Origin: Microbacterium paraoxydans
GTDB taxonomy: Bacteria > Actinomycetota > Actinomycetes > Actinomycetales > Microbacteriaceae
DNA: 64,000 nucleotides
Assembly: GCF_020524545.1 (NCBI RefSeq)
Contig: NZ_JAIVLG010000002.1
Location: 372,001 to 436,000 of the forward strand
Direction: 5' to 3'
This document shows positions 8,117 through 19,046 of the stretch, one piece after another. Position numbers and translations under genes: made by a program. Below the pieces are notes generated by a model. That model saw only the letters and a list, made by a program, of their open reading frames with translations. It was not told the origin of the DNA and made no database searches. Every line of letters starts with the position of its first letter. Within the stretch, counting starts at the first letter, position 1.

Positions 8117-8779
8117 TCAGTCCAGCTGAGATTGGAGCCTGCGACTGACCTCGGCGATCGGCATGGATCGCGGGAACACCGCGACGACCATGTCGTCCGG
8201 CGCGTCGGCCGCTTCATCGCCCGCGACGCCGTAGCGGCGCCGGACGTCGGCCAGAGCCGTCTGCAACGTCGCGAGCGGTACCTTCTTGCGGCCGCGCAGC
8301 AGCTGTCGCAGGACGTGGTTGTGCACGGCCGTCACGAGGGCGGCGAATCCGACGGCGTCGAGGGGATCGACGCCGGGGAGGGCCCCGCGCAGGTATTCGT
8401 CGAACAGTCGTTCGTAGCGGAAGACGGTGATGATCTCGCGCTCACGCAGTACCGGCACCTGGCGCACGATCTGGTAGCGGCGGCGTGCGAGCTCCGGATC
8501 GTGCGCGAAATGCGCGAAGACCGATTCGGAGGCGGCGCACACTGCAGCCCACGGGTCGTCGTGCCCCGCGTCGAGGAACTCCCTGAGGTGCTCGAGGAGT
8601 ACCTCGTGATCGGCGAAGACGACGTCTTCCTTGCCGCCGAACTGACGGAAGAAGGTCGATCGGGAAACCCCCGCAGCCTTGGCGATCTGCTCCACCGACG
8701 TCTGATCGAACCCCTGGGCGCTGAAGAGTTCGAGCGCTGCGGCGACGACGCCCGTGCGCAGTTCTGCGGATTCGTGCAT
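8117..8779 (-). CDS. TetR-family transcriptional regulator
   Basis: A 220-residue TetR-type repressor. The N-terminal helix-turn-helix is clear: TSVEQIAKAAGVSRSTFFRQFGGKEDV (about residues 27-53), followed by an all-helical ligand domain. It is transcribed in the same direction as the acyl-CoA dehydrogenase downstream, so it probably controls that gene through the palindrome at 8073-8085, and the ligand is likely an acyl-CoA or fatty acid. The C-terminal ligand domain gives no clearer hint. Confidence 0.85.
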   Translation of the reverse strand: MHESAELRTGVVAAALELFSAQGFDQTSVEQIAKAAGVSRSTFFRQFGGKEDVVFADHEVLLEHLREFLDAGHDDPWAAVCAASESVFAHFAHDPELARRRYQIVRQVPVLREREIITVFRYERLFDEYLRGALPGVDPLDAVGFAALVTAVHNHVLRQLLRGRKKVPLATLQTALADVRRRYGVAGDEAADAPDDMVVAVFPRSMPIAEVSRRLQSQLD

Positions 8780-8838
8780 GGCGAAAGCCTAGACCTCGGC
8801 GGCCGCCGGCGTCGGTGGACGAGCGTCATAATGAGGGC

Positions 8839-9192
8839 GTGAGTGAACGTGGGAGAGCGGCCGGATGGTTCCAGACACGGCGCCGCGGCACCCGTCGCTG
8901 GTGGGACGGCACGCGCTGGACCGAGCGCATCTCGGTGCGCGGAAGGGAGACGACCCTCGCGGAGCACAGCAGGGCTGTGCGCAGACAGCTGATCCTGACC
9001 GAGCTCCTGCTGGTGGCCGTCCTCGTCGGCTCGATCCTCATCGCCTTGTGGAGCGCGCTCCCGGTGGTCGTGATCCGCCCGGTGATCGTCGCCACGGGCA
9101 CGGCGCTGGTGCTCGTTCCCCTCGTGATCTCGCGGCAGCTCCGCCTGGTCGCGCTGCCGGAGCGTCGGCCGGGCGTGCCGACGCTCCGATGA
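8839..9192 (+). CDS. DUF2510 small membrane protein
   Basis: A 117-residue protein with an N-terminal DUF2510 module ([21 protein letters not shown], in the pattern of paired Trp around a WWDG core), then two hydrophobic segments (about residues 50-70 and 75-97). DUF2510 modules are common in actinobacterial membrane proteins and have no assigned function. The GTG at 8839 is taken as start because CATAAT (8827-8832) is an excellent -10 element 6 nt upstream, giving a leaderless mRNA; a longer form from 8815 would overlap that element. Confidence 0.7.
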   Translation: MSERGRAAGWFQTRRRGTRRWWDGTRWTERISVRGRETTLAEHSRAVRRQLILTELLLVAVLVGSILIALWSALPVVVIRPVIVATGTALVLVPLVISRQLRLVALPERRPGVPTLR

Positions 9193-9236
9193 TCGTCCGA
9201 GCGGCCGGTGCCGCAGGTGGGCACAGGCGGAGGTAG

Positions 9237-9270
9237 TAGGCTGGGGGACTGGTCGATGTCTCGACATCGA
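9237..9270 (+). promoter_or_regulatory. sucCD promoter -10 and 5'-UTR hairpin
   Basis: TAGGCT at 9237-9242 fits a -10 element. Just downstream TCGATGT (9253-9259) and ACATCGA (9264-9270) form a 7-bp hairpin with a 4-nt loop in the untranslated leader, before the ribosome site AGGAACC near 9300. Role unknown. Confidence 0.5.
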
Positions 9271-9307
9271 GAGAATTACCAGACAGCAGCCCAGTGAAGG
9301 AACCACA

Positions 9308-10474
9308 GTGGATCTGTACGAGTACCAGGCACGAGACGTTTTCGAGAAGTACGGAGTGCCGGTCCTCGCCGGCATCGTCGCGGACACCCCGGAAGAGGTG
9401 AGGGCGGCAGCCGAGAAGATCGGTGGCGTCGTCGTCGTCAAGGCCCAGGTGAAGACCGGTGGCCGCGGCAAGGCGGGCGGCGTCAAGGTCGCCAAGACGC
9501 CCGACGAGGCGTACGAGGCAGCGAAGGCCATTCTCGGCCTCGACATCAAGGGCCACGTCGTCAAGCGCGTCATGGTCGCACAGGGTGCGCGCATCGCTGA
9601 GGAGTACTACTTCTCCGTGCTGCTCGATCGTGCCAACCGCTCGTACCTGAGCCTCTGCTCGGTCGAGGGCGGCATGGAGATCGAAGAGCTCGCCGTCGAG
9701 CGCCCGGAGGCACTCGCACGCGTCGAGGTCAACCCGCTCACGGGCATCGACAAGGCGAAGGCGGTGGAGATCGCTCGCGCCGCGAAGTTCCCCGAGGACC
9801 TCGTCGAGAAGGTCTCCGACGTCTTCGTGAAGCTCTACGACGTCTACAAGGGCGAGGACGCCACGCTCGTCGAGGTCAACCCGCTGGTGCGTACCGAAGA
9901 GGGCGACATCATCGCGCTCGACGGCAAGGTGACCCTCGACGACAACGCCTCCGAGATCCGCCACCCCGAGCACGAGGCGCTCGAGGACAAGGACGCCGCC
10001 GACCCGCTCGAGGCCAAGGCCAAGGCGTCCGGCCTCAACTACGTGAAGCTCGACGGCGAGGTCGGCATCATCGGCAACGGTGCAGGACTGGTCATGTCGA
10101 CGCTCGACGTGGTCGCCTACGCCGGTGAGGACCACAACGGCGTGAAGCCCGCCAACTTCCTCGACATCGGTGGTGGCGCCTCGGCCGAGGTCATGGCTGC
10201 CGGTCTCGACGTGATCCTCGGCGACCCGCAGGTCAAGAGCGTGTTCGTCAACGTGTTCGGCGGCATCACGGCGTGCGACGCCGTCGCCAACGGCATCAAG
10301 GGTGCGCTCGAGACGCTGGGCGCCACGGCCTCCAAGCCGCTCGTCGTGCGCCTCGACGGCAACCGCGTCGACGAGGGGCGTGCGATCCTCGCCGAGTACG
10401 CGCACCCGCTTGTCACCCTGGCCGCAACCATGGACGAGGGCGCCGACAAGGCCGCCGAGCTCGCCAACGCCTGA
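9308..10474 (+). CDS. sucC: succinyl-CoA ligase (ADP-forming), beta subunit
   Basis: Beta subunit of succinyl-CoA synthetase, 388 residues as usual for bacteria. It starts [19 protein letters not shown], has the ATP-grasp region ([18 protein letters not shown]) and the C-terminal ligase domain with [17 protein letters not shown], where the dimer contacts the phosphohistidine loop of the alpha subunit. It makes ATP from succinyl-CoA in the TCA cycle, in the cytoplasm. The GTG start follows GAAGGA. The alpha gene begins 18 bp after the stop, so the two form an operon. Confidence 0.97.
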   Translation: MDLYEYQARDVFEKYGVPVLAGIVADTPEEVRAAAEKIGGVVVVKAQVKTGGRGKAGGVKVAKTPDEAYEAAKAILGLDIKGHVVKRVMVAQGARIAEEYYFSVLLDRANRSYLSLCSVEGGMEIEELAVERPEALARVEVNPLTGIDKAKAVEIARAAKFPEDLVEKVSDVFVKLYDVYKGEDATLVEVNPLVRTEEGDIIALDGKVTLDDNASEIRHPEHEALEDKDAADPLEAKAKASGLNYVKLDGEVGIIGNGAGLVMSTLDVVAYAGEDHNGVKPANFLDIGGGASAEVMAAGLDVILGDPQVKSVFVNVFGGITACDAVANGIKGALETLGATASKPLVVRLDGNRVDEGRAILAEYAHPLVTLAATMDEGADKAAELANA

Positions 10475-10480
10475 GACTGA

Positions 10481-11395
<915 letters not shown>

Positions 11396-11415
11396 TCTGA
11401 GCTACGCTTGATCTG

Positions 11416-11443
11416 AAGGCCCCGGGCTCCACCCCGGGGCCTT
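11416..11443 (+). terminator. Terminator after sucCD
   Basis: AAGGCCCCGG and CCGGGGCCTT pair as a 10-bp stem with an 8-nt loop, followed by CGTCTTG. It starts 20 bp after the sucD stop. Confidence 0.8.
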
Positions 11444-11490
11444 CGTCTTGCCCGGGGAGGGTGCTCGGTCGGGAGAGCGCCGTCCGGGGC

Positions 11491-12069
11491 TCAGATCTGC
11501 AGAGCCACGGCGTCCAGGACACGGTCGAGGGCCGCGTGCGCCTTCGACCGGGCATCCTCCTCATCCGGGCGGGCGGCGAGCCAGAGGGCCAGTTCGTTCA
11601 TCGCCCCGGAGAGAGCGGCCGTGAGCGGGTCCAGAAGCGCGGGGGAGACGCCGGCCTCCCGCAGACCGGTGCGCAGCTCCTGTTCTGGTCCTTCCGCGTC
11701 GAGCCGGCGCCACTCCTCCCCGCCGAGCACGGCGGGCCCGTCGACGAGCAGGATACGCGCCGTGGCGTGATGGGTGATCGCGTCGAGGAACGCGTGACTG
11801 CCGTCGTGCAGCGCCGTGCGCGGGTCGCTCTCCACTGTCGCGGCCACGATGGCCCCGGCGATCCGCTGCTGCTGTGCGGCGGCGACGGCGGTGAACAGGC
11901 CGGGCTTCGACGAGTAGTGGTGGTAGACCGCGCCCCGGGTCACCTGCGCGGCCTGGGCGATCTCGTCGACCGAGGCGGCCGCGTAGCCCTGTTCGGCGAA
12001 GTGCGTCGCGGCGGCGTCGAGGATTCGCCGTGCGGTCTCGGCGGCGTCTGCGGCAGAAGCTCGAGGCAT
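11491..12069 (-). CDS. TetR-family transcriptional regulator
   Basis: A 192-residue TetR repressor with the helix-turn-helix [24 protein letters not shown] (about residues 32-55), whose TRGAVYHHF-like recognition helix is typical of AcrR/QacR-type members. It is divergent from a VOC-family gene. The 72-bp gap holds a clear 31-bp operator (12091-12121) that overlaps both promoters, so it should repress itself and the VOC gene. The ligand is unknown. Confidence 0.87.
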   Translation of the reverse strand: MPRASAADAAETARRILDAAATHFAEQGYAAASVDEIAQAAQVTRGAVYHHYSSKPGLFTAVAAAQQQRIAGAIVAATVESDPRTALHDGSHAFLDAITHHATARILLVDGPAVLGGEEWRRLDAEGPEQELRTGLREAGVSPALLDPLTAALSGAMNELALWLAARPDEEDARSKAHAALDRVLDAVALQI

Positions 12070-12090
12070 GGGGTTCCTTTACGTGCGATG

Positions 12091-12121
12091 TGTATGTATC
12101 CTAGCCGAACCGATACAAACA
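12091..12121. promoter_or_regulatory. Operator between TetR and VOC genes
   Basis: The arms TGTATGTATC and GATACAAACA are inverted repeats matching at 9 of 10 positions, with an 11-bp spacer. They are centred in the divergent intergenic region and are the obvious binding site for the TetR protein. Confidence 0.7.
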
Positions 12122-12141
12122 CACTGCATGTAAAAGAGGGC

Positions 12142-12546
12142 ATGATGGAGATCACGAGCTTCTATCCGGTGCTGATGGTGGACGACGTCGCGGCAGCGGC
12201 ACGGTTCTACCGCGAGGAACTCGGGTTCGAGACGACGTTCGCTGCTGACTGGTATGTGAGCCTGCGCTACGACGGCGGCGAGCTCGCCATCCTCGACCGG
12301 GCGCATGAGACGATTCCGGAGGGCTTCCGCGAGCCGGTACGCGGACTGCTGCTCAACGTGGAGGTCCCGGACGCGGCTGTCGAGCACGCGCGCCTGGTGG
12401 GGGAAAGGGGGCTTCCCGAACGCCTGACGCTGCGCGATGAGGCGTTCGGGCAGCGGCACTTCATCGTGGAGGCGCCGGGAGGCGTGCTCATCGACGTGAT
12501 CGAGCCGATCGCGCCGTCGCCGGAGTTCGCCGCGGCCTATGCCTGA
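12142..12546 (+). CDS. VOC/glyoxalase-family protein
   Basis: A 134-residue protein of the vicinal-oxygen-chelate fold, starting [29 protein letters not shown] and ending with the second beta-alpha-beta module ([21 protein letters not shown]). Members include glyoxalases, dioxygenases and antibiotic-binding proteins, and the substrate is not evident. Start is ATG 12142 or 12145. Its repressor is probably the divergent TetR gene. The 3' end overlaps the convergent homocysteine methyltransferase gene by 10 bp. Confidence 0.8.
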   Translation: MMEITSFYPVLMVDDVAAAARFYREELGFETTFAADWYVSLRYDGGELAILDRAHETIPEGFREPVRGLLLNVEVPDAAVEHARLVGERGLPERLTLRDEAFGQRHFIVEAPGGVLIDVIEPIAPSPEFAAAYA

Positions 12547-13475
12547 GGGACTGCCCCCGGATCCAGGCGCGCCCACATCTCGGCCACGTGCACGGCATCC
12601 GTGCCACAGCATCCACCGATCACCCGGAGCGCGGGGAGACGAGCGGCGAGTTCCGCCGTCCGGGTCGCGAGGTCGACCGGATCGCCCTGGTCCAGGGTCT
12701 CCGATTCGTCGAGTTCCGCATGGGAGAGGCGCGAGGCGTTCGGACGGATCCCGATCACGCGATCGACGACCGACGGATCGAGCGCGCGGGACAGATGGTC
12801 CGGATGCGCGCAGTTGAGCAGGTAGCCGTCCGGCGATGCCTCGGCGTCGACGAGCTCGATGGTCTCGGCGAGCGATCGTCCGGATGCCAGTCTCCCGTCG
12901 GTCTCCACCGTGAACGCGATCTCCACCGGGACCTCCGCCTCCCGCGCGGCGCGGACGATACCGATCGCTTCTGCGGCATCCGTGAGCGTGTACGCGGCGA
13001 CGGCGTCGACGCCGGCCGCAGCGAGGGTTCTCACCTGCGCGCGGTGGTAGGCGAGCGCCTCGTCCGCGCCGGTGTCGTCGTCCCAGGCGCCGGAGCGATA
13101 GCCGTCGCCGCGCGGGCCGATCATGCCGATCAGCGCCACGGCCGGCAGGTCCGTGCACTCGGTCGCGACGTCGCGCAGCACGTCCACAGCGGTGGTATTG
13201 GCGCGATCCAGGTCCTGCGCAGAGAACCCGAGCCGGGTGCCCCAGTCGCTGCTCGCTCGCCAGGTCGCCGACTCCAGGCGCAATCCGGCGGAATGTCGTC
13301 GTGCGATGTCGACGTAGCCGCGGTAGTAGTCGCGCAGCAGTTCGATGCCGTGAGCGTTCTCCACGAGGACGAAGGCGGCGAAATCGGGCAGGTCGACGTC
13401 GTGGTGGAAGATGAGGTCGGTCTCGAGTCCGCCGTCGGTGACGAAGCGGACCCCGGCCGCGGATGATGCGGACAT
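12537..13475 (-). CDS. homocysteine S-methyltransferase
   Basis: A 312-residue zinc-dependent methyltransferase of the MmuM/homocysteine S-methyltransferase family. The zinc Cys residues are visible in [11 protein letters not shown] (first Cys) and in [12 protein letters not shown] (the CC pair), the three-Cys pattern that binds homocysteine thiolate. The N-terminus has the family's [10 protein letters not shown]. It should make methionine from homocysteine using S-methylmethionine or a similar donor; the donor is not fixed by sequence. There is no obvious operon partner. Confidence 0.88.
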   Translation of the reverse strand: MSASSAAGVRFVTDGGLETDLIFHHDVDLPDFAAFVLVENAHGIELLRDYYRGYVDIARRHSAGLRLESATWRASSDWGTRLGFSAQDLDRANTTAVDVLRDVATECTDLPAVALIGMIGPRGDGYRSGAWDDDTGADEALAYHRAQVRTLAAAGVDAVAAYTLTDAAEAIGIVRAAREAEVPVEIAFTVETDGRLASGRSLAETIELVDAEASPDGYLLNCAHPDHLSRALDPSVVDRVIGIRPNASRLSHAELDESETLDQGDPVDLATRTAELAARLPALRVIGGCCGTDAVHVAEMWARLDPGAVPQA

Positions 13476-13580
13476 GAGGTCACTCCCTGCAGGATGCCTC
13501 CGGTCTACCAGAGCGCCGGGCGCCGCGCCATGGCTTCTGCGACGGCGCGCTGCGACCGTGGTGCAGGAAGGGCGGAAGAC

Positions 13581-13618
13581 GCAGAGGGGGCGGATGCCAC
13601 AGCATCCGCCCCCTCTGC
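13581..13618 (-). terminator. Terminator of the NCS2 permease
   Basis: A perfect 17-bp stem (13581-13597 with 13602-13618) and a 4-nt loop, 8 bp after the permease stop on the minus strand. The stem core GGGCGGATGC / GCATCCGCCC recurs at the icd terminator (29022-29051). Confidence 0.8.
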
Positions 13619-13625
13619 ATCTTCG

Positions 13626-15101
13626 TCAGATCCCGACGCCGAAGAGCGCCTCGATGGGGCCTCGCGCGAAGAAGATCAGGAACCCGGCGCCGACGACCCA
13701 GAGCAGCGGGCTGATCGTCTTCGCCTTTCCGGAGAACGCGTGGATGAGCACCCAGCTGACGAAGCCCGCGCCGATGCCGTTGGCGATCGAGTAGGTGAGC
13801 GGCATCACCGAGACCGTGAGGAAGACGGGGAGCAGCACGCGGAAGTCCGAGAAGTCGATGTGTCGGATCTGCGCCATCATCATGGCACCGACGATGATCA
13901 GGGCCGCGGCGGCGATCTCGGTCGGGACGATCGAGGTCAGCGGGGTCAGGAACATCGCGATGAGGAACACCACGCCGGTCACCACGTTCGCAAGGCCGGT
14001 GCGTGCGCCCTCGCCGATCCCCGCACCGGATTCGATGAAGACGGTGCTGGAGGACGACGACGTCGCACCACCGGCGATCGCTCCCACGCCCTCGACCACG
14101 AGCGCCGACTTGATGCGCGGGAAGTCACCCTTGTCGTCGGCGAGGTTCGCTTCCTTCGCGAGGCCCGTCATGGTGCCCATCGCGTCGAAGAAGTTCGTGA
14201 AGAGCAGCGTGAAGACGATCATCACGATCGCGACGAGGCTCACCTTGCTCAGGTCGAAGCCGAAGTCGACGGCGCCGATCAGGCTCAGGTCGGGGACGCC
14301 GATCGGTGATCCGTCGAGGGCCGGCACGGTGAGACCCCAGCCGCCCGGGTTGATCACGTTGCCTTCATCGTCGAAACCACGCGGTCCGATGTGCCAGACC
14401 GCCTCGACGATCACGGCGAGCACGGTGCCGCCGATGAGGCCGATCAGCATGCCGCCCTTGATCTTGAGGGCGACGAGGATGCCGGTGAGCAGCAGCGTGA
14501 TGACGAAGAGCAGGCTCGGCACCGTCGCGACCGAGCCGTTGACACCGAGTCCGACCGGGGGAGACGACGCACCGGTGGCGGTGACGAAGCCGGAATTGAC
14601 GAAGCCGATGAAGGCGATGAACAGGCCGATGCCGACGGTGATCGCGATCTTCAGCTGGAAGGGCACGGCGTCGAAGATCGCCTTTCGCAGGCCGGTCGCG
14701 GCGAGCAGCACGATCACGACACCGTTGATCATCACGAGCGCCATGGCTTCGGGCCAGGTCACCTGACCCACGACCGAGAACGCCACGAACGCGTTGATGC
14801 CCAGTCCCGCGGCGAACCCGAACGGCAGTCGCGTGACCAGACCGAACAGGATCGTCATCACCCCGGCGGTCAGCGCGGTCGCTGCCCCCACGGCGTTGAA
14901 CTCGAGCACGTTGCCGGCGACGTCCGGCTTGCCGGAGAGGATGATCGGGTTCAGGATCACGATGTAGGCCATCGTGACGAAGGTCACCAGACCCCCTCGG
15001 ATCTCGGTGCCGATCGTGGATCCGCGCTTGCTGATCTCGAAGAAGCGGTCCACGGCGTTCTTGGGTTCAGTGGATGCCGGGGCGGGCGGGGCAGTTGTCA
15101 T
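13626..15101 (-). CDS. NCS2-family purine permease (AzgA/PbuG type)
   Basis: A 491-residue membrane transporter with 12 or more hydrophobic segments. Family hallmarks are AYIVILNPIILS near the N-terminus, FDAMGTMTGLAKEANL in the middle and SSSTVFIESGAGIGEGARTG. These identify the AzgA/PbuG/AdeQ branch, which imports adenine, guanine or hypoxanthine by proton symport. The choice among purines cannot be made from sequence. It stands divergent from perM-purN-purH, so purine uptake and purine synthesis genes are neighbours. Confidence 0.9.
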   Translation of the reverse strand: MTTAPPAPASTEPKNAVDRFFEISKRGSTIGTEIRGGLVTFVTMAYIVILNPIILSGKPDVAGNVLEFNAVGAATALTAGVMTILFGLVTRLPFGFAAGLGINAFVAFSVVGQVTWPEAMALVMINGVVIVLLAATGLRKAIFDAVPFQLKIAITVGIGLFIAFIGFVNSGFVTATGASSPPVGLGVNGSVATVPSLLFVITLLLTGILVALKIKGGMLIGLIGGTVLAVIVEAVWHIGPRGFDDEGNVINPGGWGLTVPALDGSPIGVPDLSLIGAVDFGFDLSKVSLVAIVMIVFTLLFTNFFDAMGTMTGLAKEANLADDKGDFPRIKSALVVEGVGAIAGGATSSSSSTVFIESGAGIGEGARTGLANVVTGVVFLIAMFLTPLTSIVPTEIAAAALIIVGAMMMAQIRHIDFSDFRVLLPVFLTVSVMPLTYSIANGIGAGFVSWVLIHAFSGKAKTISPLLWVVGAGFLIFFARGPIEALFGVGI

Positions 15102-15176
15102 CGGGAAACCTCCGGAGAAACGCTATCGTGTCGCCGACCTCACGCGCGCCCCGGGGGCTTCGTCGGCAACTCGTCG

Positions 15177-15182
15177 TAGTCT
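15177..15182 (+). promoter_or_regulatory. -10 element of perM (leaderless)
   Basis: TAGTCT, 9 nt before the ATG at 15192, with no ribosome-binding site between them. It fits the leaderless pattern in this genome. Confidence 0.55.
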
Positions 15183-15191
15183 CGAATCGCT

Positions 15192-16589
15192 ATGCAACGC
15201 CTCCTCGTCGCGCTCCTCGCCGCCTTCGACGCCGCCATCGCCGCTGCGGTCGGTCTCGTCGCGCTGCTCGCGCCGCTGACGCTGCTGTGGACGCTCGCCT
15301 TCGGCGTCACCGCGGACTGGGGCGCGCTCTGGCCGCTCACCGGAACGCTCTGGCAGTTCGGCCACGGAGTGCCGCTCGATGTCACGATTCCGGATGCGCT
15401 CCTCGTGGCTCTCGCCATCCCCTCGGAGGCCGCGCGCTTCGCGGTGTCGATCACGCCGCTGGCCTTCCTGATCTTCACGCTTCTCTTCGCCGCGCGCTCG
15501 GGAGGAAGAGCGGCGAAGGCAGGCGCATGGCTGCTGGGGCCACTGACCGGCACCGCGGTCTTCGCCGTCATCTCCACCGGCGTCGCACTGACGACCCGAT
15601 TGGAAGCGGCCGAGACCTCGCTGCCGCTGGGCATCGTCCTCCCCACGGCGGTCTACCTCGTGGGCGCGCTCTGCGGAGCCGTGCGCATCGCCTGGGAAGA
15701 CGGCGACGGCGGCATCCTCGACCGTCTGCACGACCTGATCGACGCTCGCGAGGACTGGGCACCGGTTCCTGCCGCGATCGTACGGGGCACGGCCATCGCG
15801 CTCGTCGCCGTGGCCGGAGCTTCCGCCTTGGCGCTCGCCGTCACGACCCTGCTCCGCGGCGGCGAGGTGGTGGCGCTGTTCCAGGCCGCCAGGGTCGACG
15901 CGCTCGGCGCGACCGTGCTGACGCTCGCGCAACTCGCCTATCTGCCGACGCTGATCGTGTGGTCGGCTTCCTGGCTGGCCGGTCCCGGCTTCGCGGTGGG
16001 ATTCGGGACGGCGGTGTCTCCCGCCGGCACGCAGCTCGGTGTGGTGCCCGGGATCCCGGTGTTCGGCCTGCTGCCCGAGAACAGCTCGATCTGGATGCTG
16101 ATCGTCGTGCTCATCCCCGTCGCCGCCGGAGCCTTCGCGGGCTGGGCGGTGCGCTCTCGCCTCGTGTGGGAGGGCACGCCGTTGCGCATGCCGCAGCGCG
16201 CGGTGATCGCATTCGGTATCGCCGCGGTCACCGCGGGGATCGCGGGGCTGGCCGCTGACCTGGCGAACGGGTCGATGGGGCCGGGCAAGTTGGCGGTGGT
16301 GGGACCGGCGGTGGTCCCGTTCATGCTCGCCCTCGGTGCGGAAGTCCTCGTCGGCGCCGCGATACTGCTGCTCTCGCCGCGGCACCGCGACGAGCTCGCG
16401 GAAGAGCGGACCGACCGGTGGATCGCCGAGATGACCGCGTACGATCCGGCGCCCACATCGGTGGGCGTCGAGGGGGGCTCCGCCGCGGGCCCATGGACCG
16501 GCCCACCCGAGCTCGACGACACGGCACCGCTCGACGACCTCAAGCGATTCGAACGGCCGAGGGACGAGCCAGCGGAGCAGCGCGACTGA
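15192..16589 (+). CDS. perM: PerM-like DUF6350 membrane protein
   Basis: A 465-residue polytopic protein with about nine to ten hydrophobic segments and a charged C-terminal cytoplasmic tail (from ~residue 395). It matches the DUF6350 family, whose mycobacterial member PerM (Rv0955) is linked to cell division and sits directly before purN and purH, the same order as here. The name rests on this gene order plus length and topology, so the orthology is inferred. A leaderless -10 (TAGTCT) lies 9 nt before the ATG. Confidence 0.75.
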   Translation: MQRLLVALLAAFDAAIAAAVGLVALLAPLTLLWTLAFGVTADWGALWPLTGTLWQFGHGVPLDVTIPDALLVALAIPSEAARFAVSITPLAFLIFTLLFAARSGGRAAKAGAWLLGPLTGTAVFAVISTGVALTTRLEAAETSLPLGIVLPTAVYLVGALCGAVRIAWEDGDGGILDRLHDLIDAREDWAPVPAAIVRGTAIALVAVAGASALALAVTTLLRGGEVVALFQAARVDALGATVLTLAQLAYLPTLIVWSASWLAGPGFAVGFGTAVSPAGTQLGVVPGIPVFGLLPENSSIWMLIVVLIPVAAGAFAGWAVRSRLVWEGTPLRMPQRAVIAFGIAAVTAGIAGLAADLANGSMGPGKLAVVGPAVVPFMLALGAEVLVGAAILLLSPRHRDELAEERTDRWIAEMTAYDPAPTSVGVEGGSAAGPWTGPPELDDTAPLDDLKRFERPRDEPAEQRD

Positions 16590-16640
16590 AGGGCCCGTTT
16601 CGGGCGCGGGCGCCGGGAGAGACCCGGTCGCGCGCCCCGG

Positions 16641-16646
16641 TAGACT
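16641..16646 (+). promoter_or_regulatory. -10 element of purN (leaderless)
   Basis: TAGACT lies 6 nt before the GTG start at 16653, and no Shine-Dalgarno sequence is present. Confidence 0.6.
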
Positions 16647-16652
16647 GGGCGC

Positions 16653-17240
16653 GTGCTCATGGTCGCCGTTCTCATCTCGGGCACCGGCTCGAACCTTCGC
16701 GCCCTCCTCGAGGCCGCTCGTCATCCCGATTTTCCTGCCAGGATCATCGTCGTGGGTGCCGACCGCGAAGCAGACGGGCTGGCCCACGCCGAGGAGTTCG
16801 GCATCCCCAGCTTCACGGTGCCGTGGCACGAGCACGAGAGTCGTGAGGCCTGGGGCGAGGAACTCGCCCGGCAACTGGACGTCTGGAAGCCGGACCTCAT
16901 CGTGCTCAGCGGCCTCATGCGTCTGCTGCCGCCGACACTCGTCGCCCGGTACTCGCCGAACCTCATCAACACCCACCCCGCGTACCTGCCGGAGTTCCCC
17001 GGCGCACACGGTGTCCGGGACGCGCTCGCCGCGGGAGTTCCCGAGACCGGCGCGAGCGTGATCGTGGTGGATGACGGGGTGGACACCGGCCCGATCCTGG
17101 CCCAGGAGCGCGTGCCGATCCTCGCCGACGACACCGAGCACAGCCTCCACGAGCGCATCAAACCCGTCGAACGTCGACTGCTCATCGACGTCGTCCGAGG
17201 CATCGCCACCGGCGACCTCGCCCTGACATCTTCCTCCTGA
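16653..17240 (+). CDS. purN: phosphoribosylglycinamide formyltransferase
   Basis: GAR transformylase of de novo purine synthesis, 195 residues, using 10-formyl-THF. The active-site triad is in the standard places: N106 and H108 in [18 protein letters not shown] and D144 in [10 protein letters not shown]. The GTG at 16653 is favoured by the -10 TAGACT; this numbering makes the triad match E. coli PurN exactly. purH follows after 35 bp, probably in the same transcript. Confidence 0.96.
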   Translation: MLMVAVLISGTGSNLRALLEAARHPDFPARIIVVGADREADGLAHAEEFGIPSFTVPWHEHESREAWGEELARQLDVWKPDLIVLSGLMRLLPPTLVARYSPNLINTHPAYLPEFPGAHGVRDALAAGVPETGASVIVVDDGVDTGPILAQERVPILADDTEHSLHERIKPVERRLLIDVVRGIATGDLALTSSS

Positions 17241-17275
17241 CCTCCACCCGACGCCCCCGCACGAAGGAGCCCATC

Positions 17276-18883
17276 ATGGCCGGCCCCCGCCACGACCCCA
17301 CGCTCTACCGCGACCGCGACACCGTGCCGATCCGGCGCGCGCTCGTCTCGGTGAGCGACAAGACCGACCTGCTCGTTCTCGCCGAGGCGCTCGCCGGCGC
17401 GGGTATCGAGATCGTGTCGACCGGATCGACCGCCGCGACCATCCGTGACGCCGGCTTCGCCGTGACAGACGTGGCTGCCGTCACCGGTGTCGCCGAGATG
17501 CTCGACGGCCGGGTGAAGACGCTTCACCCGAAGGTCCATGGCGGCCTGCTCGCGGACCTCCGCCTCGAGGAGCACGAGCGTCAGCTCGAGGAGCTCGACA
17601 TCGCGCCGTTCGAGCTCGTCGTGGTGAACCTGTATCCGTTCGTCGAGACCGTGGCCTCGGGCGCGATCGGCGACGACGTCGTCGAGCAGATCGACATCGG
17701 CGGCCCCGCCATGGTGCGCGCCGCGGCGAAGAACCATGCCAACGTCGCGATCGTCGTCTCGCCGCAGTCCTACCCCGCGATCATCTCGGCGATCGAGGCC
17801 GGAGGCACCTCCGTCGCCCAGCGGCGGGAGCTCGCCGCCCGCGCGTTCGCTCACACCGCGGCCTACGACACCGCCGTCGCCCAGTGGTTCGCCGAGGGGA
17901 CGCTCACCGACCCGGGCGACCTTCCCGCGCATCTCACCATCCAGGCTGAGCGCCTCGCGACCCTCCGCTACGGCGAGAACTCGCACCAGCGCGGCGCGAT
18001 CTACACCCGCGCCGGTGGCCACGGCATCGCGCAGGCCACGCAGTTGCAGGGCAAGGAGATGTCGTACAACAACTACGTCGATGCGGATGCCGCGCTGCGC
18101 GCCGCCTACGACATGATCAAGCCCGCCGTCGCGATCATCAAGCACGCCAACCCCTGCGGCATCGCGACGACCGCCCCCAACGCCCTCGACCCGATCGCCA
18201 GCGCCCACCTGCGTGCGCACGAGTGCGACCCGGTCTCGGCGTACGGCGGAGTGATCGCCGCGAACGGCACGGTGACCCTCAAGATGGCCGAGAACCTCAA
18301 GGACATCTTCACCGAGGTCATCGTCGCGCCGTCGTTCGAGCCGGCCGCTTTGGAGGTCTTCAAGGCGAAGAAGAACCTGCGCCTGTTGCAGCTGCCACAG
18401 GACTGGCGCCAGGAGCGGATGGATGTGCGTCTCGTCTCGGGCGGGCTGCTTCTCCAGGACGCTGACCGCTTCCCCGACGACATCGGATCGGTCGCGAAGA
18501 ACTGGGAGCTCGTGTCGGGTGAGCGTCCGAGCGAGGCGGAGATGGAGAATCTGATCTTCGCGTGGAAGGCCTGCCGCGCGGTGAAGTCGAACGCCATCGT
18601 GCTCGCGAAGGACAACGCCACGGTGGGCGTCGGCATGGGGCAGGTCAACCGTGTCGACTCGTGCCGCCTCGCCGTCGAGCGTGCGGGCGATCGGGCTGCC
18701 GGTTCGGTCGCTTCCTCCGACGCGTTCTTCCCGTTCGCCGATGGTGCTCAGGTGCTGATCGACGCCGGCGTCACCGCCATCGTGCAGCCGGGCGGATCGG
18801 TGCGTGACGAGGAGGTCATCGACGCCGCGCGCAAGGCTGGCGTCACGATGTTCTTCACCGGAGAGCGCCACTTCTTCCACTGA
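17276..18883 (+). CDS. purH: bifunctional AICAR formyltransferase/IMP cyclohydrolase
   Basis: A 535-residue bifunctional enzyme for the last two steps to IMP. The N-terminal cyclohydrolase (MGS-like) domain has [23 protein letters not shown] and [14 protein letters not shown]. The C-terminal formyltransferase has [12 protein letters not shown] with the catalytic K289 and H290, and ends [13 protein letters not shown] good ribosome site, GAAGGAG, precedes the ATG. It is co-directional with purN. A long hairpin at 18916-18959 ends the unit. Confidence 0.97.
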   Translation: MAGPRHDPTLYRDRDTVPIRRALVSVSDKTDLLVLAEALAGAGIEIVSTGSTAATIRDAGFAVTDVAAVTGVAEMLDGRVKTLHPKVHGGLLADLRLEEHERQLEELDIAPFELVVVNLYPFVETVASGAIGDDVVEQIDIGGPAMVRAAAKNHANVAIVVSPQSYPAIISAIEAGGTSVAQRRELAARAFAHTAAYDTAVAQWFAEGTLTDPGDLPAHLTIQAERLATLRYGENSHQRGAIYTRAGGHGIAQATQLQGKEMSYNNYVDADAALRAAYDMIKPAVAIIKHANPCGIATTAPNALDPIASAHLRAHECDPVSAYGGVIAANGTVTLKMAENLKDIFTEVIVAPSFEPAALEVFKAKKNLRLLQLPQDWRQERMDVRLVSGGLLLQDADRFPDDIGSVAKNWELVSGERPSEAEMENLIFAWKACRAVKSNAIVLAKDNATVGVGMGQVNRVDSCRLAVERAGDRAAGSVASSDAFFPFADGAQVLIDAGVTAIVQPGGSVRDEEVIDAARKAGVTMFFTGERHFFH

Positions 18884-18915
18884 GCAGCTGTCTCCCGCCG
18901 AGACCCCCCTTCCCT

Positions 18916-18959
18916 GCCGACACCCCCGCCTGCCGACGTGTGCAGGCGGGGGTCTCGGC
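18916..18959 (+). terminator. Terminator after purH
   Basis: An 18-bp stem with one mismatch (18916-18933 with 18942-18959) and an 8-nt loop. Extra copies of GCCGAGACCCCC upstream and GGGGGTCTCGGC downstream allow an even longer pairing. Confidence 0.75.
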
Positions 18960-19046
18960 GTTGCGCGGGGGTCTCGGCATCAGAGCGCGCACCGCCATGT
19001 CCGATTTCCGCCAGTCGAGGTCGCTGGGACGTGACAGGGTGGAGGC

